Assembly: GCA_013822345.1 (NCBI GenBank) | Contig: PNKH01000003.1 | Span: forward strand, 62,001-126,000 | Direction of reading: 5' to 3' | Source: Isosphaera sp. | GTDB lineage: Bacteria; Planctomycetota; Planctomycetia; Gemmatales; Gemmataceae | Length of the DNA: 64,000 nt | Part shown: positions 30,291 to 39,043 of the stretch, piece after piece | Layout of the letters: each line of letters opens with the position of its first letter | How positions within the stretch are numbered: position 1 is the stretch's first letter | The notes under the pieces: generated by a model | Databases searched by the model: none | The model's input: the letters and a program-made list of their open reading frames with translations, nothing else | What the model was told of the DNA's origin: nothing | Position numbers and translations under genes: made by a program

Positions 30291-31667
30291 TCACTTCACC
30301 GCGGCGTGCTTCCGGGCCAGGGCCGCCAACTCGTCCCGCACCTTCGCGAACGCCGGGTCGGCCGCCAGGTTCTTCGACTCGGTCGGGTCGGCCGCCGCGT
30401 CGAACAGCATCGCCCCGCCCTTCCCGTCTTCGTACTCGGCGTACCGGTACTTGTCCGTCCGGACCGCCACCCCGAGGTTCTTCCGGTTCCCCGCGACGGT
30501 GTACGCCGGGTGGGCCCACGCCGCCGACGGGTCGTCCAGGAGCGGCTTCAGGCTGTGCCCCTCCAGCCCAGGTGGCGGCTTCAGCCCGCACAGCTCGCAC
30601 AGCGTCGGGTAGAGGTCCACCGACTGCACCGGCCTCGGGGCGACCTTCCCGTTCCCCTTCGCCCCGGGGGCGACGACGATCAGCGGGACGCGGGTCCCGA
30701 CCTCGTACAGCGACCCGTGCTTCGACCACTTCCCCTTCTCCCCGAGGTGGTACCCGTGGTCGCCCCAGAACACGACCACCGTGCTCTCGCGCAGCCCGAG
30801 CTTGTCCAACTCGGCCACCACCCGGCCGACGTTCCAGTCGGTCCACGACACCGACGCCCAGTACGCCCGGGTCATCTCCTTGGCCTCGGCCTCGGAGGCG
30901 TCGCGGCCGATGAACAGGTCGCCGTTCTGCGTCAGGGACCTGGCCGGGAAGCCCTCCGGGATGGTCGGCTTCGGGGCGAAGTCCTTCGGCAACGCGACCG
31001 TGTCGGCGGCGTACCGGTCGAGGAACGTCTTCGGGGCGGTCGGCGGGCTGTGCGGCTTGGTGAACCCGCACGCCAGGAAGAACGGCTTGTCCTTGTGCGC
31101 CCGGAGGTACTCGACGGCCTTGTCGGCGGTCTTGAAGTCCCCGTGCGCCTCCCCGTCGCCGTCCAGCACCACGACGCGGTCGGACAGCCTGGCCCGCTCC
31201 TTCGGGTCGACCTTCGCGGCCGGCTTCTTCTTCGGCTCGCCGCCCTCGGTCCACGCCTCCGGGTCGTCGATCCCGCCGTGGAAGATCTTGCCGGTCCGCA
31301 GCGCCGCGTACCCGTTCGCCTTGAAGTGCTGCGGCAGCGACACCCAGTCCGGATGGGCGTCGCGGAACGCGACGGTGTTGTCCAGCACCCCGGTGGTGGT
31401 CGGGTGCCGGCCGGTGAGCATCGAGGTGCGGGACGGGTTGCACAGCGGGTACTGGCAATACGCCCGGTCGAACCGCACCCCGGCCTTGGCCAGGGCGTCG
31501 AGGTTCGGGGACTTCACGACGGGGTGGCCGTAGCACCCGAGTTCCGGCCGCATGTCGTCGGACAGGATGAAGAGGACGTTGAGCTTCTTCGGCGGGTCGG
31601 CGGCCGGGGCGGGCGGGGCCGCGGCGAGGGCGACCGCGGCGAGGGCCAGGCGGGAGAGCGAGGGCAT
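30291..31667 (-). CDS. Sulfatase (iduronate-2-sulfatase-like), secreted
   Basis: 458 aa; KKLNVLFILSDDMRPELGCYGHPVVKSPNLDALAKAGVRFDRAYCQYPLCNPSRTSMLTGRHPTTTGVLDN; FWGDHGYHLGEKGKWSKHGSLYE. Confidence 0.93.
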   Translation of the reverse strand: MPSLSRLALAAVALAAAPPAPAADPPKKLNVLFILSDDMRPELGCYGHPVVKSPNLDALAKAGVRFDRAYCQYPLCNPSRTSMLTGRHPTTTGVLDNTVAFRDAHPDWVSLPQHFKANGYAALRTGKIFHGGIDDPEAWTEGGEPKKKPAAKVDPKERARLSDRVVVLDGDGEAHGDFKTADKAVEYLRAHKDKPFFLACGFTKPHSPPTAPKTFLDRYAADTVALPKDFAPKPTIPEGFPARSLTQNGDLFIGRDASEAEAKEMTRAYWASVSWTDWNVGRVVAELDKLGLRESTVVVFWGDHGYHLGEKGKWSKHGSLYEVGTRVPLIVVAPGAKGNGKVAPRPVQSVDLYPTLCELCGLKPPPGLEGHSLKPLLDDPSAAWAHPAYTVAGNRKNLGVAVRTDKYRYAEYEDGKGGAMLFDAAADPTESKNLAADPAFAKVRDELAALARKHAAVK

Positions 31668-31791
31668 GCGGGGTCCTCCGGGGCGTGCGCGCGTCGTCCC
31701 GGGTGGAATACCCCGACCGGCCGCCGGACCTAAACCCGGAACCCCTGGCGGCGGCCCGGGGTTCGGTTAAACTTGGGAGATCGGCGTTGAT

Positions 31792-32430
31792 GTGCCTCCC
31801 TCTCCCGGGGTAATCCCTGTGGGGCACGCACACGTCCCCCCGACCAGCCCGTCCCTGCTCGGCCGCCTCCGCCTGTCCCCGACGGACGAGCAGGCGTGGG
31901 GCGACTTCGTCCGCCGGTACGCCGCCGCCATCTACGCCTGGGGCCGGGAGTGGGGGCTCCAGGACGCGGACGCCCAGGACGTGTGCCAGACGGTCCTGGC
32001 CAAGCTCGCGGTCCGGCTGACCGCCTTCCAGTACGACCCCCGGCGGTCGTTCCGGCGGTGGCTGTGGACGGTCACCCGGCACGCCTGGGCGGACCTCCAC
32101 GCGGACCGCGACCCGGGCTCGTCCGGGAGCGGGTCGGACGAGGCCGTCGGCCGGCTCGGCACCGTCGCCGCCCGGGACGACCTGCTCACCCGCCTCGCCG
32201 GGGCGTTCGACCTGGAGCTGCTGGAGGAGGCGTACGCCCGGGTGCAGGTGCGGGTCGCCCCGAACACCTGGGAGGCGTTCCGCCTGACCGCCCTCGACGG
32301 CCGGCCGGGGGCCGAGGCCGCAGCCCGGCTCGGGATGACCGTGGCGGCGGTGTTCATGGCGAAGAGCAACGTCCAGAAGATGCTCCGGGAGGAGGTCCGG
32401 CGGCTCGACCCGGACGCCGCGACGGGTTGA
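31792..32430 (+). CDS. RNA polymerase sigma factor, sigma-70 / ECF-like
   Basis: LSPTDEQAWGDFVRRYAAAIYAWGREWGLQDADAQDVCQTVLAKLAVRLTAFQYDPRRSFRRWLWTVTRHAWADLH and region-4-like WEAFRLTALDGRPGAEAAARLGMTVAAVFMAKSNVQKMLREE. GTG 31819 is an alternative start. Confidence 0.88.
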   Translation: MPPSPGVIPVGHAHVPPTSPSLLGRLRLSPTDEQAWGDFVRRYAAAIYAWGREWGLQDADAQDVCQTVLAKLAVRLTAFQYDPRRSFRRWLWTVTRHAWADLHADRDPGSSGSGSDEAVGRLGTVAARDDLLTRLAGAFDLELLEEAYARVQVRVAPNTWEAFRLTALDGRPGAEAAARLGMTVAAVFMAKSNVQKMLREEVRRLDPDAATG

Positions 32431-32451
32431 CCGCCCGGAGGGCGGGTCCTG

Positions 32452-32643
32452 GTCTTCACCTCTCCCCGCTGGGGAGAGGTCGCCGCCGCGCCTCGCGGCG
32501 GCGGGTGAGGGGCGCCACCCACCAGACCCCCGGTCGCGTCGCCCCGGGGCGGGGGGTCGCCGCCGGGTTTCTCCGGAGGTGGTGCCCCTCACCCGGCCGG
32601 CGAAGCGCCGGCCGACCTCTCCCCGGCGGGGAGAGGTGAAGAC
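32452..32643. repeat. Nested inverted repeat (about 192 bp), outer 30-bp arms with 1 mismatch, between sigma and kinase genes
   Basis: gtcttcacctctccccgctggggagaggtc (32452-32481) / gacctctccccggcggggagaggtgaagac (32614-32643); internal pair gggtgaggggc / gcccctcaccc; further hairpins ccgccgcgcctcgcggcgg and ggccggcgaagcgccggcc. Confidence 0.95.
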
Positions 32644-32686
32644 ACTGGCCTGTTCGCGTGACCCCGAGTAAGGGGGAGGCCGACCG

Positions 32687-35600
32687 ATGACCCGGTGCCC
32701 GACCGGCGACGACCTCCGCCGGATGCTCGACGGGCGGGAGCCCGACCCGCACCTCGCCGGCCACGTCCAGCACTGCCCGGCCTGCCAGGCGAGCCTCGAC
32801 ACCCTCACCGCCGACCCGGCGGTGGTGCCCGGCCCCGCCCGCCCCGGCCCCGACCGGTTCCGCCCCCCGCCCGCGTTCTTCGCCCGCCTCCTCGACACCC
32901 CGCCCGTCGCCACTCAGCGACCCGCAGACGCCGACCCGTTCGAACTGCCGGTCCTCCCCGGGCTCACCGTCCGCCGGGTCCTCGGCCGCGGCGGCATGGG
33001 CGTCGTGTACGAGGCGGTGCAGGAGTCGCTGCACCGGGTCGTCGCGGTCAAGATGACGCACGCCGGCCGGGACGTGACGGCGGCCGAGCGGGACCGGTTT
33101 CGCCGCGAGGCGGAGGCGGTCGCCCGGCTCCACCACCCGAACGTCATCCCGGTCCACGAGGTCGGCGAGGCGGACGGCCGGCTGTACCTGGTGATGGAGT
33201 ACGCCGGCGGGCCGAGCCTCGCCGACCAGCTGCTCGGCGACCCGTGGCCGGCGCGGGAGGCGGCCGCCTTGGTCGCCGTCCTCGCCGCCGCGGCGCAAGC
33301 GGCCCACGACCACGGCGTCGTCCACCGGGACCTGAAGCCGGGGAACATCCTGTTCACCGCCGACGGGGTGCCGAAGATCGCCGACTTCGGGCTGGCGAAG
33401 GTGCTCGACGCCCCGCCGGACGGGGCGACGGTCGGCGACCAGGTGCTCGGCACCCCGAGCTACGCCGCCCCTGAGCAGTTGGCGACCACCGCCGCCGCTG
33501 GACCGCCAGCCAGGACCGCCCCTGCCGCCGACATCTACTCCCTCGGGGCGGTGCTGTACGAGCTGCTGACCGGCCGCCCGCCGTTCCGGTCCGCCCGCCC
33601 GGTCGACACCCTGCTCCAGGCGCTGCACCAGGACCCGATCCCGCCGACCCGGCTCGAGCCGCGCGTCCCGCGCGACCTGGAGACGGTCTGCCTGAAGTGC
33701 CTGCGGAAGGAGCCCGGGCGGCGGTACGCCACCGCGGGGCGGCTGGCCGACGACCTGCAGCGGTTCCTCGACGGCCGGCCGATCCTGGCCCGCCCGGTGC
33801 CGTGGCACGAGCGAGTGTGGAAGTGGTGCCGGCGGAACCCGCTCCCGGCCGCCACCCTCCTCGGCTTGGCGGCGGCGGCGGGGGTCGCGGCCGTGTCCCT
33901 GTTCTGGATGTGGCGGGAGGCGGAGGCCCGGGCCGCGTTGGAGACCGAGGCCCGGCGGGAGACGGAGCTGCGGGCCGACGCCGAGGCCCGGGCCCTCCGC
34001 GACACGACCCGGCGGAACGCCGAGCTGCGGATCGACCAGCTCCTGGCGATGTGCGAGCAGGGCGAGGTGGCCCGCGGGATGCAGGGGCTGGCCCAGGTCC
34101 ACGACGAGCTGCCGGACGACCCGGACCTGCGGCGGCTGGTCCGGCTGAACCTGTCGGCGTGGCGGTACCGCCTGGCGGTCCTGGCCCACTCCCTCCCGCA
34201 CCCAAGCGTCGTCCGCCACCTCGCGTTCACTCCCGACGGGCAGACCCTGGTGACCGCCGCCCAGAAGCAGGTCCGGGCGTGGGACACCCTCACCGGCCGG
34301 CCGCTGTTCGACCCGATCGCCCACGACCGGGCGGTCCGCGGGGTGGCGGTCAGCCCGAACGGTGCGGTCGCCGCGAGCTGGGCCGACGACGGCCCGGCCC
34401 GGCTGTGGGACCCGCTGACCGGCCGGCCGGTCGGCCCCGACCCGCGGCCCGGCGAGACGGTCACCGCCCTGGCGTTCGCCCCGGACGGGCGGTTCGTCGT
34501 GACCGGGTCGCCGGACGGGACGGTCCGGCTCGCCCCGGCCCCGGGCCGCGACGGCCGCGGGTGGGGCGCGGCCGCCGGCGGGCCGGTCCGGTCGGTGGCC
34601 GTCAGCCCGGACGGGAAGCGGGTGCTGACCGGGCGGGCGGACGGGACGTGCCGCTTGTGGGACGCCGGGACCGGGGCCGCGGCGTACGAGCCGTTCGAGG
34701 CCGGGCCGGACCTGCACTCGGTCCGGTTCGACCCGACCGGGCGGTACGCGGCGGTCGGGACGGCGGCCGGGGACACCCACCTGCTCCGGCTGGACGACGG
34801 GCTGCTCCCGCACCGGGTGCTGAACCCCCGGCTCCCGTTCCGGACGCTGGCGTTCGCGGCCCGGTCCCCGGTCCTGGCGGTCGGGTACGGGGAGGACAAG
34901 CCGAACCGCCCGGGCGGGTGCGTCCTGTGGGACGCGGGGTCCGGGCGGCGGCTCTGCACCCTCGACTTCGACGGCCCGGTGTCGGCCGTGGCCCTCACAC
35001 CGGACGCCGACCGGGCACTGGTCGGCGGCGGGCACCGGCGGTCGAGCCTGTGGTTCGGGCTGCCGGACCGCCCGACCCAGGTGCGGCTCGGGAACGCCGG
35101 GCTGGCCCGGGCCCTGGCCCTGAGCCCGGACGGGCGGGTGGCGGCGGTCGGGCGGGACGACACCGGGTGGGCGAAGGACGCGGCCGAGCGGGTCACCCAG
35201 GTGTGGGCGCTCCCCCCGGACCAGCGGACCGGGCCGGCCCTGCCGCACCCGGCCGCCACCGCCGTCGCGGCCGACCCGGCCGGGGCGGTGGCGGTGACCG
35301 GGGACCGGGACGGCCTGGTCCGGGTCTGGGACCTCCGCACGGGTCTGCCGGTCGGCGAGGGCCACGCCCTGCCGGCCGCGGTCGAGGCGGTCGCGTTCCG
35401 CCCGGACGGCCGCCGGGCCCTGGTCGCCGCCGGGCCGGCCGTCTACCCGCTCGACCCGGCGACCGGGGAGGTCGACCGGGCCGCCGCCTTGCGGTTCCCG
35501 CTCCAGGTCCGGTGCGTCCGGTACGGCCCGGACGGCCGGCGGTTCGCGGTCGGCGGGAACTGGAAGGGGGTCGAGGTGTGGGACGCGGCCGCCGGGCGGC

Positions 35601-36163
35601 GGGTCGGCGACCCGATCGAGTTCCCCGAGCAAGTGGTCGAGGTCGGGTTCACCGCCGTCGGGTCCGGGCTGGTGGTCGTCGGGGCCGGCGGGACGGTGCA
35701 GGAGCGGGACCTCGGCACCGGCGCCGTGGTCTGGTCGCGACGGCTGCCGCAGGGGGTGAACTCGGCGGCGGTCGGCCCGGACGGGCGGGCGCTGGCGGTC
35801 GGCCGGCAGGACCGGACGGTGCGGGTGGTGCCGCTCGGGCCGCGCGGCCCGGAGGGGCCGGTGCACGTCATGCCGGACACGGTCAGCCGGGTGGCGTGGT
35901 GCCCGGACGGGCGGGCGGTGCTGGCGGTGGCGATGGACGGGACGGCCCGGGTGTTGGACGTGGCGACCGGCAAGCCGGTCGGGCCGCCGCTGCCGCAGCG
36001 GGTGTCGGCGGTGGCGGTGCTGCCGGACGGCCGGTCGGTGCTGGCCGGCGGGCCGGTCCGGCCGGTGACCGGGTGGGCGGTGCCGGCCGCCGTCCCCGAC
36101 GAGGTGGCCGACCTGCCCGCCTGGTACCGCGCGCTGAACCGCATCGGACACGACGGCGGGTGA
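32687..36163 (+). CDS. Serine/threonine protein kinase with WD40 repeats and N-terminal zinc anti-sigma-like motif
   Basis: 1158 aa; N-term CPTGDDLRRMLDG...HLAGHVQHCPACQASLDTL (Hx3Cx2C); GRGGMGVVYEA, VAVKM, HRDLKPGNILF, DFGLAK; TM AATLLGLAAAAGVAAVSLFWMW; C-terminal WD40-like repeats. Confidence 0.95.
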   Translation: MTRCPTGDDLRRMLDGREPDPHLAGHVQHCPACQASLDTLTADPAVVPGPARPGPDRFRPPPAFFARLLDTPPVATQRPADADPFELPVLPGLTVRRVLGRGGMGVVYEAVQESLHRVVAVKMTHAGRDVTAAERDRFRREAEAVARLHHPNVIPVHEVGEADGRLYLVMEYAGGPSLADQLLGDPWPAREAAALVAVLAAAAQAAHDHGVVHRDLKPGNILFTADGVPKIADFGLAKVLDAPPDGATVGDQVLGTPSYAAPEQLATTAAAGPPARTAPAADIYSLGAVLYELLTGRPPFRSARPVDTLLQALHQDPIPPTRLEPRVPRDLETVCLKCLRKEPGRRYATAGRLADDLQRFLDGRPILARPVPWHERVWKWCRRNPLPAATLLGLAAAAGVAAVSLFWMWREAEARAALETEARRETELRADAEARALRDTTRRNAELRIDQLLAMCEQGEVARGMQGLAQVHDELPDDPDLRRLVRLNLSAWRYRLAVLAHSLPHPSVVRHLAFTPDGQTLVTAAQKQVRAWDTLTGRPLFDPIAHDRAVRGVAVSPNGAVAASWADDGPARLWDPLTGRPVGPDPRPGETVTALAFAPDGRFVVTGSPDGTVRLAPAPGRDGRGWGAAAGGPVRSVAVSPDGKRVLTGRADGTCRLWDAGTGAAAYEPFEAGPDLHSVRFDPTGRYAAVGTAAGDTHLLRLDDGLLPHRVLNPRLPFRTLAFAARSPVLAVGYGEDKPNRPGGCVLWDAGSGRRLCTLDFDGPVSAVALTPDADRALVGGGHRRSSLWFGLPDRPTQVRLGNAGLARALALSPDGRVAAVGRDDTGWAKDAAERVTQVWALPPDQRTGPALPHPAATAVAADPAGAVAVTGDRDGLVRVWDLRTGLPVGEGHALPAAVEAVAFRPDGRRALVAAGPAVYPLDPATGEVDRAAALRFPLQVRCVRYGPDGRRFAVGGNWKGVEVWDAAAGRRVGDPIEFPEQVVEVGFTAVGSGLVVVGAGGTVQERDLGTGAVVWSRRLPQGVNSAAVGPDGRALAVGRQDRTVRVVPLGPRGPEGPVHVMPDTVSRVAWCPDGRAVLAVAMDGTARVLDVATGKPVGPPLPQRVSAVAVLPDGRSVLAGGPVRPVTGWAVPAAVPDEVADLPAWYRALNRIGHDGG

Positions 36164-36191
36164 CCCCGGTCTACACGCGAGGCACACCCCG

Positions 36192-36668
36192 ATGAGCGGC
36201 ATCACCTACCTGAAGGGCGACGCCACCTGCCCCCAAGCGAAGGGGGTAAAGATCGTCTGCCACGTCTGCAACGACATCGGCGGGTGGGGCAAGGGGTTCG
36301 TCCTGGCCCTCTCGAAGCGGTGGGAGGAGCCGGAGGCCGAGTACCGGAAGTGGTACGCGGCCGGGCGGGACGGCGGGTTCGCCCTCGGTGCCGTGCAGTT
36401 CGTGGAGGTCGAGCCGTACGTCTGGGTGGCGAACATGGTCGGCCAGCGCGGCACCAAGACGGGCAGCTCCGGCCCCCCGGTCCGGTACGACGCGATCGCC
36501 GCCTGCCTGGAGCAGGTCGCGGCCAAGGCGCGGGAGTTGGGGGCGTCGGTCCACATGCCGCGGATCGGGTGCGGGCTGGCCGGAGGGGAGTGGGCGAAGG
36601 TCGAACCGCTCGTCGCGGAGCACCTGGTGGCGGCCGGCGTCGCCGTGACCGTCTACGACTTCGAGTAG
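36192..36668 (+). CDS. Macro domain protein (Appr-1''-p processing / TARG1-like fold)
   Basis: 158 aa; ITYLKGDATCP...KIVCHVCNDIGGWGKGFVLALSKRW...VANMVGQRGTKTGSSGPPVRYDAI...SVHMPRIGCGLAGGEWAKVEPLV...VAVTVYDFE. Confidence 0.88.
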   Translation: MSGITYLKGDATCPQAKGVKIVCHVCNDIGGWGKGFVLALSKRWEEPEAEYRKWYAAGRDGGFALGAVQFVEVEPYVWVANMVGQRGTKTGSSGPPVRYDAIAACLEQVAAKARELGASVHMPRIGCGLAGGEWAKVEPLVAEHLVAAGVAVTVYDFE

Positions 36669-36685
36669 CCCCGGCCGCCGCGGCC

Positions 36686-38869
36686 TCACTTCACGACCTC
36701 GACCTTCGCCTCGGCGGTGACCAGCGTGCCGGGCGCCTGCACCGTGGCGCGGACGACCAGCGGGGCGTTGAACGGGCCGCAGTCCTTCGCGAACCGCAGC
36801 ACCAACTCGCCGGCGTCGGCGCCGGCCGGGATCACGACCGGGGCCGCCGTCATACCCCTCCAGTGCTCGGGGGGCACCGCCTCGACCGTCGCTTCCCCGG
36901 TCAGGCCCTTCGCGCGGGTCACCGTCACGGCCAGCCGCACCTCGCCACCCGGCGCCGCCAGGACGCTCGTCTTGCCGACGGCCAGGTCGAGCCGGCCCGG
37001 CCCGACGACCACGATCATCTGTTGGTTCTGCTCCACCGACCCGAAGCTGACGACGTGCTCCCGGCCGTCGACCGGGTCCTTCACGGTCGCGGTCGCCATC
37101 ACGCACACCCGGCACGTCCGGCCGAGTTCCATCCACGGCGGGAGGAACGCCGGGTACTCGAACTCCGTCTCGCCGGGCTTGAGGGTGAGGACCGGGCCGG
37201 TCACCCCTTGGAGGTGCCGAGCTTGCTTCTCCGCGAGGGCGACCTCGATCGGGCCGTCGAACCCGCCGCGGTCGACCGTGTACTTCCGCCGGTAGACCTC
37301 GCCGCGCGGGGCCGAGGTCATGACGTACCGGTCGACGATCTTGAACGGCGTCGGCAGGGCGACCGCGAGCCGGAGGTCGGTCGCGTCCGGGACGAGCCGC
37401 GCGCCCGGGACGACGGCCGCCGCGCGGAGGACCTCGCGGAAGCCGTTGAGGCCGGTGCCGGTGACCCGCAGCGGGTGGTGGGCGATCGCGGCGTCCGCCG
37501 CGGCGGTCAGTGTCAGGTCGGCGGCGGCCTGGTTCGCGGCGATCACCACCGCGGGCGCGGTCACGCCCTTCGGCAGGTCTTCGACCCCGACCACGATCGC
37601 GCCGGCGTACCCGCCGAACCGCTCGGCCGTCACCTTCAGCTTGACGGTCCCGCCGCGCGCGACGGTGACCACCTCGGACGCGACCGTCAGCCGGAACCCG
37701 GGGGCGTCGGCCGTGCCGTCCGACACGCGGAGGCGGTAGACGAAGTTCGGGCCGCCGCGGCGGCGGAACTTCTCCGACACGCGGACCGTGTACGTCCCGT
37801 CGGCCGGCGGGGCGAGTGGGAGCGGCGCCGGGTCGGCGGTCTCGGTCGCCTCCGCCCGCGCGACCTCTTTCCCCGCCACGTCGGTGACCGTGACGACCCC
37901 GCACAGCGGCGACTCATACCGCCGCGCCTGGAGGTCGAGCGCGTACCGCGTGCCCTTCTTCAGCTCGACCTTCCACTCGTCGGCGTCGCCGGGCTTCGCG
38001 ACCCGGCCGTTCAGCGCGGCCGGGGCGGCCACCACCGCCTGCGGGTCGGTCACGTCCGCGAGGCCGTCGGGCCTCGCCCGGATCGGGAAGTGGAACGCCG
38101 GCACGTCGGCGGTCGTGACGGTGAGGCGGTAGACGTAGGCCGGGCCGCCGAGGGCACGGGCGTCGGTCACCCGGACGCGGTACTTGCCCGCGGCCTTCGG
38201 AGTGAACCGGACGCTCGCGTCGGTGCCGACGCACGGGTGGGGCGTCGGCTCGGCGACGACGTTCCCGGCGGCGTCGAGGATGTCGAGGCGCGGGACGAGC
38301 GGGGAGTTGAGCGCCGCGGCGTGGGCGAACGCGGTCACCGGCTTGCCGGCCTCCGCGTCGAACTCCCACAGGTCCACGTCCTCGCGCGGGAAGACGCGGC
38401 CGTTCGCCGTGACCGGCAGCTTGATCCGCTCCGGGATCGCCTCACCGTCAACTTCGTTCTCGACCACCTCCGGCAGCTCGCCGACGACGAACACCAGGCC
38501 GCCGGCCCCGCCCTGCGCCGTGAACACCCGGCCGCGGACCGCCCCGGGCTTCGCGTCCCGGTCGACGGCCACCGTGCCGAGCATGTCGGCGGGGTAGTCT
38601 TCTTGCTGCTGCGACTCCGGCAGCGGCAGCACGGGCCCCTCGAACCACACCCGCTTGCCGTGGACCAGTTCCGGCGACGACCGCACCCCCGGGCCGGTGA
38701 CATCGAACTGACACTTGCCGTGGAGGAACAGCCCGCCGACGCGGACCGGGACCGTGGTACCGCGCTGCCCGCCGGCCGGGAACACGTAGCTCGCCGTCGG
38801 CGGGTTGGCGAAGACGGGATGAACCAGCGGGCCGCAGAGGGCGACAAGAGGAAGGGCGGCCCGGTTCAT
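36686..38869 (-). CDS. Secreted planctomycete protein with PPC-like (pre-peptidase C-terminal) beta domains
   Basis: 727 aa; signal peptide; PTASYVFPAGGQRGTTVPVRVGGLFLHGKCQFDVTGPGV; repeated segments such as FTPKAAGKYRVRVTDARALGGPAYVYRLTV and LAPPADGTYTVRVSEKFRRRGGPNFVYRLRVSD. Confidence 0.75.
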   Translation of the reverse strand: MNRAALPLVALCGPLVHPVFANPPTASYVFPAGGQRGTTVPVRVGGLFLHGKCQFDVTGPGVRSSPELVHGKRVWFEGPVLPLPESQQQEDYPADMLGTVAVDRDAKPGAVRGRVFTAQGGAGGLVFVVGELPEVVENEVDGEAIPERIKLPVTANGRVFPREDVDLWEFDAEAGKPVTAFAHAAALNSPLVPRLDILDAAGNVVAEPTPHPCVGTDASVRFTPKAAGKYRVRVTDARALGGPAYVYRLTVTTADVPAFHFPIRARPDGLADVTDPQAVVAAPAALNGRVAKPGDADEWKVELKKGTRYALDLQARRYESPLCGVVTVTDVAGKEVARAEATETADPAPLPLAPPADGTYTVRVSEKFRRRGGPNFVYRLRVSDGTADAPGFRLTVASEVVTVARGGTVKLKVTAERFGGYAGAIVVGVEDLPKGVTAPAVVIAANQAAADLTLTAAADAAIAHHPLRVTGTGLNGFREVLRAAAVVPGARLVPDATDLRLAVALPTPFKIVDRYVMTSAPRGEVYRRKYTVDRGGFDGPIEVALAEKQARHLQGVTGPVLTLKPGETEFEYPAFLPPWMELGRTCRVCVMATATVKDPVDGREHVVSFGSVEQNQQMIVVVGPGRLDLAVGKTSVLAAPGGEVRLAVTVTRAKGLTGEATVEAVPPEHWRGMTAAPVVIPAGADAGELVLRFAKDCGPFNAPLVVRATVQAPGTLVTAEAKVEVVK

Positions 38870-38904
38870 GATTTGTCCTGCCTGGCCTGGAGCCCGGGCC
38901 GGTG

Positions 38905-39009
38905 GAACCCAGGCCGTTGGCCTGGGCTGAGGGAGGCCGCCCCTTCAGGGCTTTCCGTCTGAGGGCCGAAGGCCCGCCCTCCCTCAGCCCAGGCCAACGG
39001 CCTGGGTTC
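38905..39009. repeat. Inverted repeat, family R2 copy 1: perfect 32-bp arms (38905-38936 / 38978-39009)
   Basis: gaacccaggccgttggcctgggctgagggagg / cctccctcagcccaggccaacggcctgggttc; arm self-hairpin cccaggcc-gtt-ggcctggg. Confidence 0.96.
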
Positions 39010-39043
39010 GGGGACGGGGGCCTGGGGTACCGCGGTCGCGACG

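Noticed and set aside
32456-36205. 1249-aa minus-strand ORF opposite the kinase gene
   Set aside because: Antisense shadow of the kinase-WD40 gene with low-complexity composition and no recognisable domain.
36192-36668. DarT-DarG toxin-antitoxin system
   Set aside because: The macro domain resembles the DarG fold but no DarT-like ADP-ribosyltransferase is adjacent; the flanking genes are a kinase and a secreted PPC-like protein.
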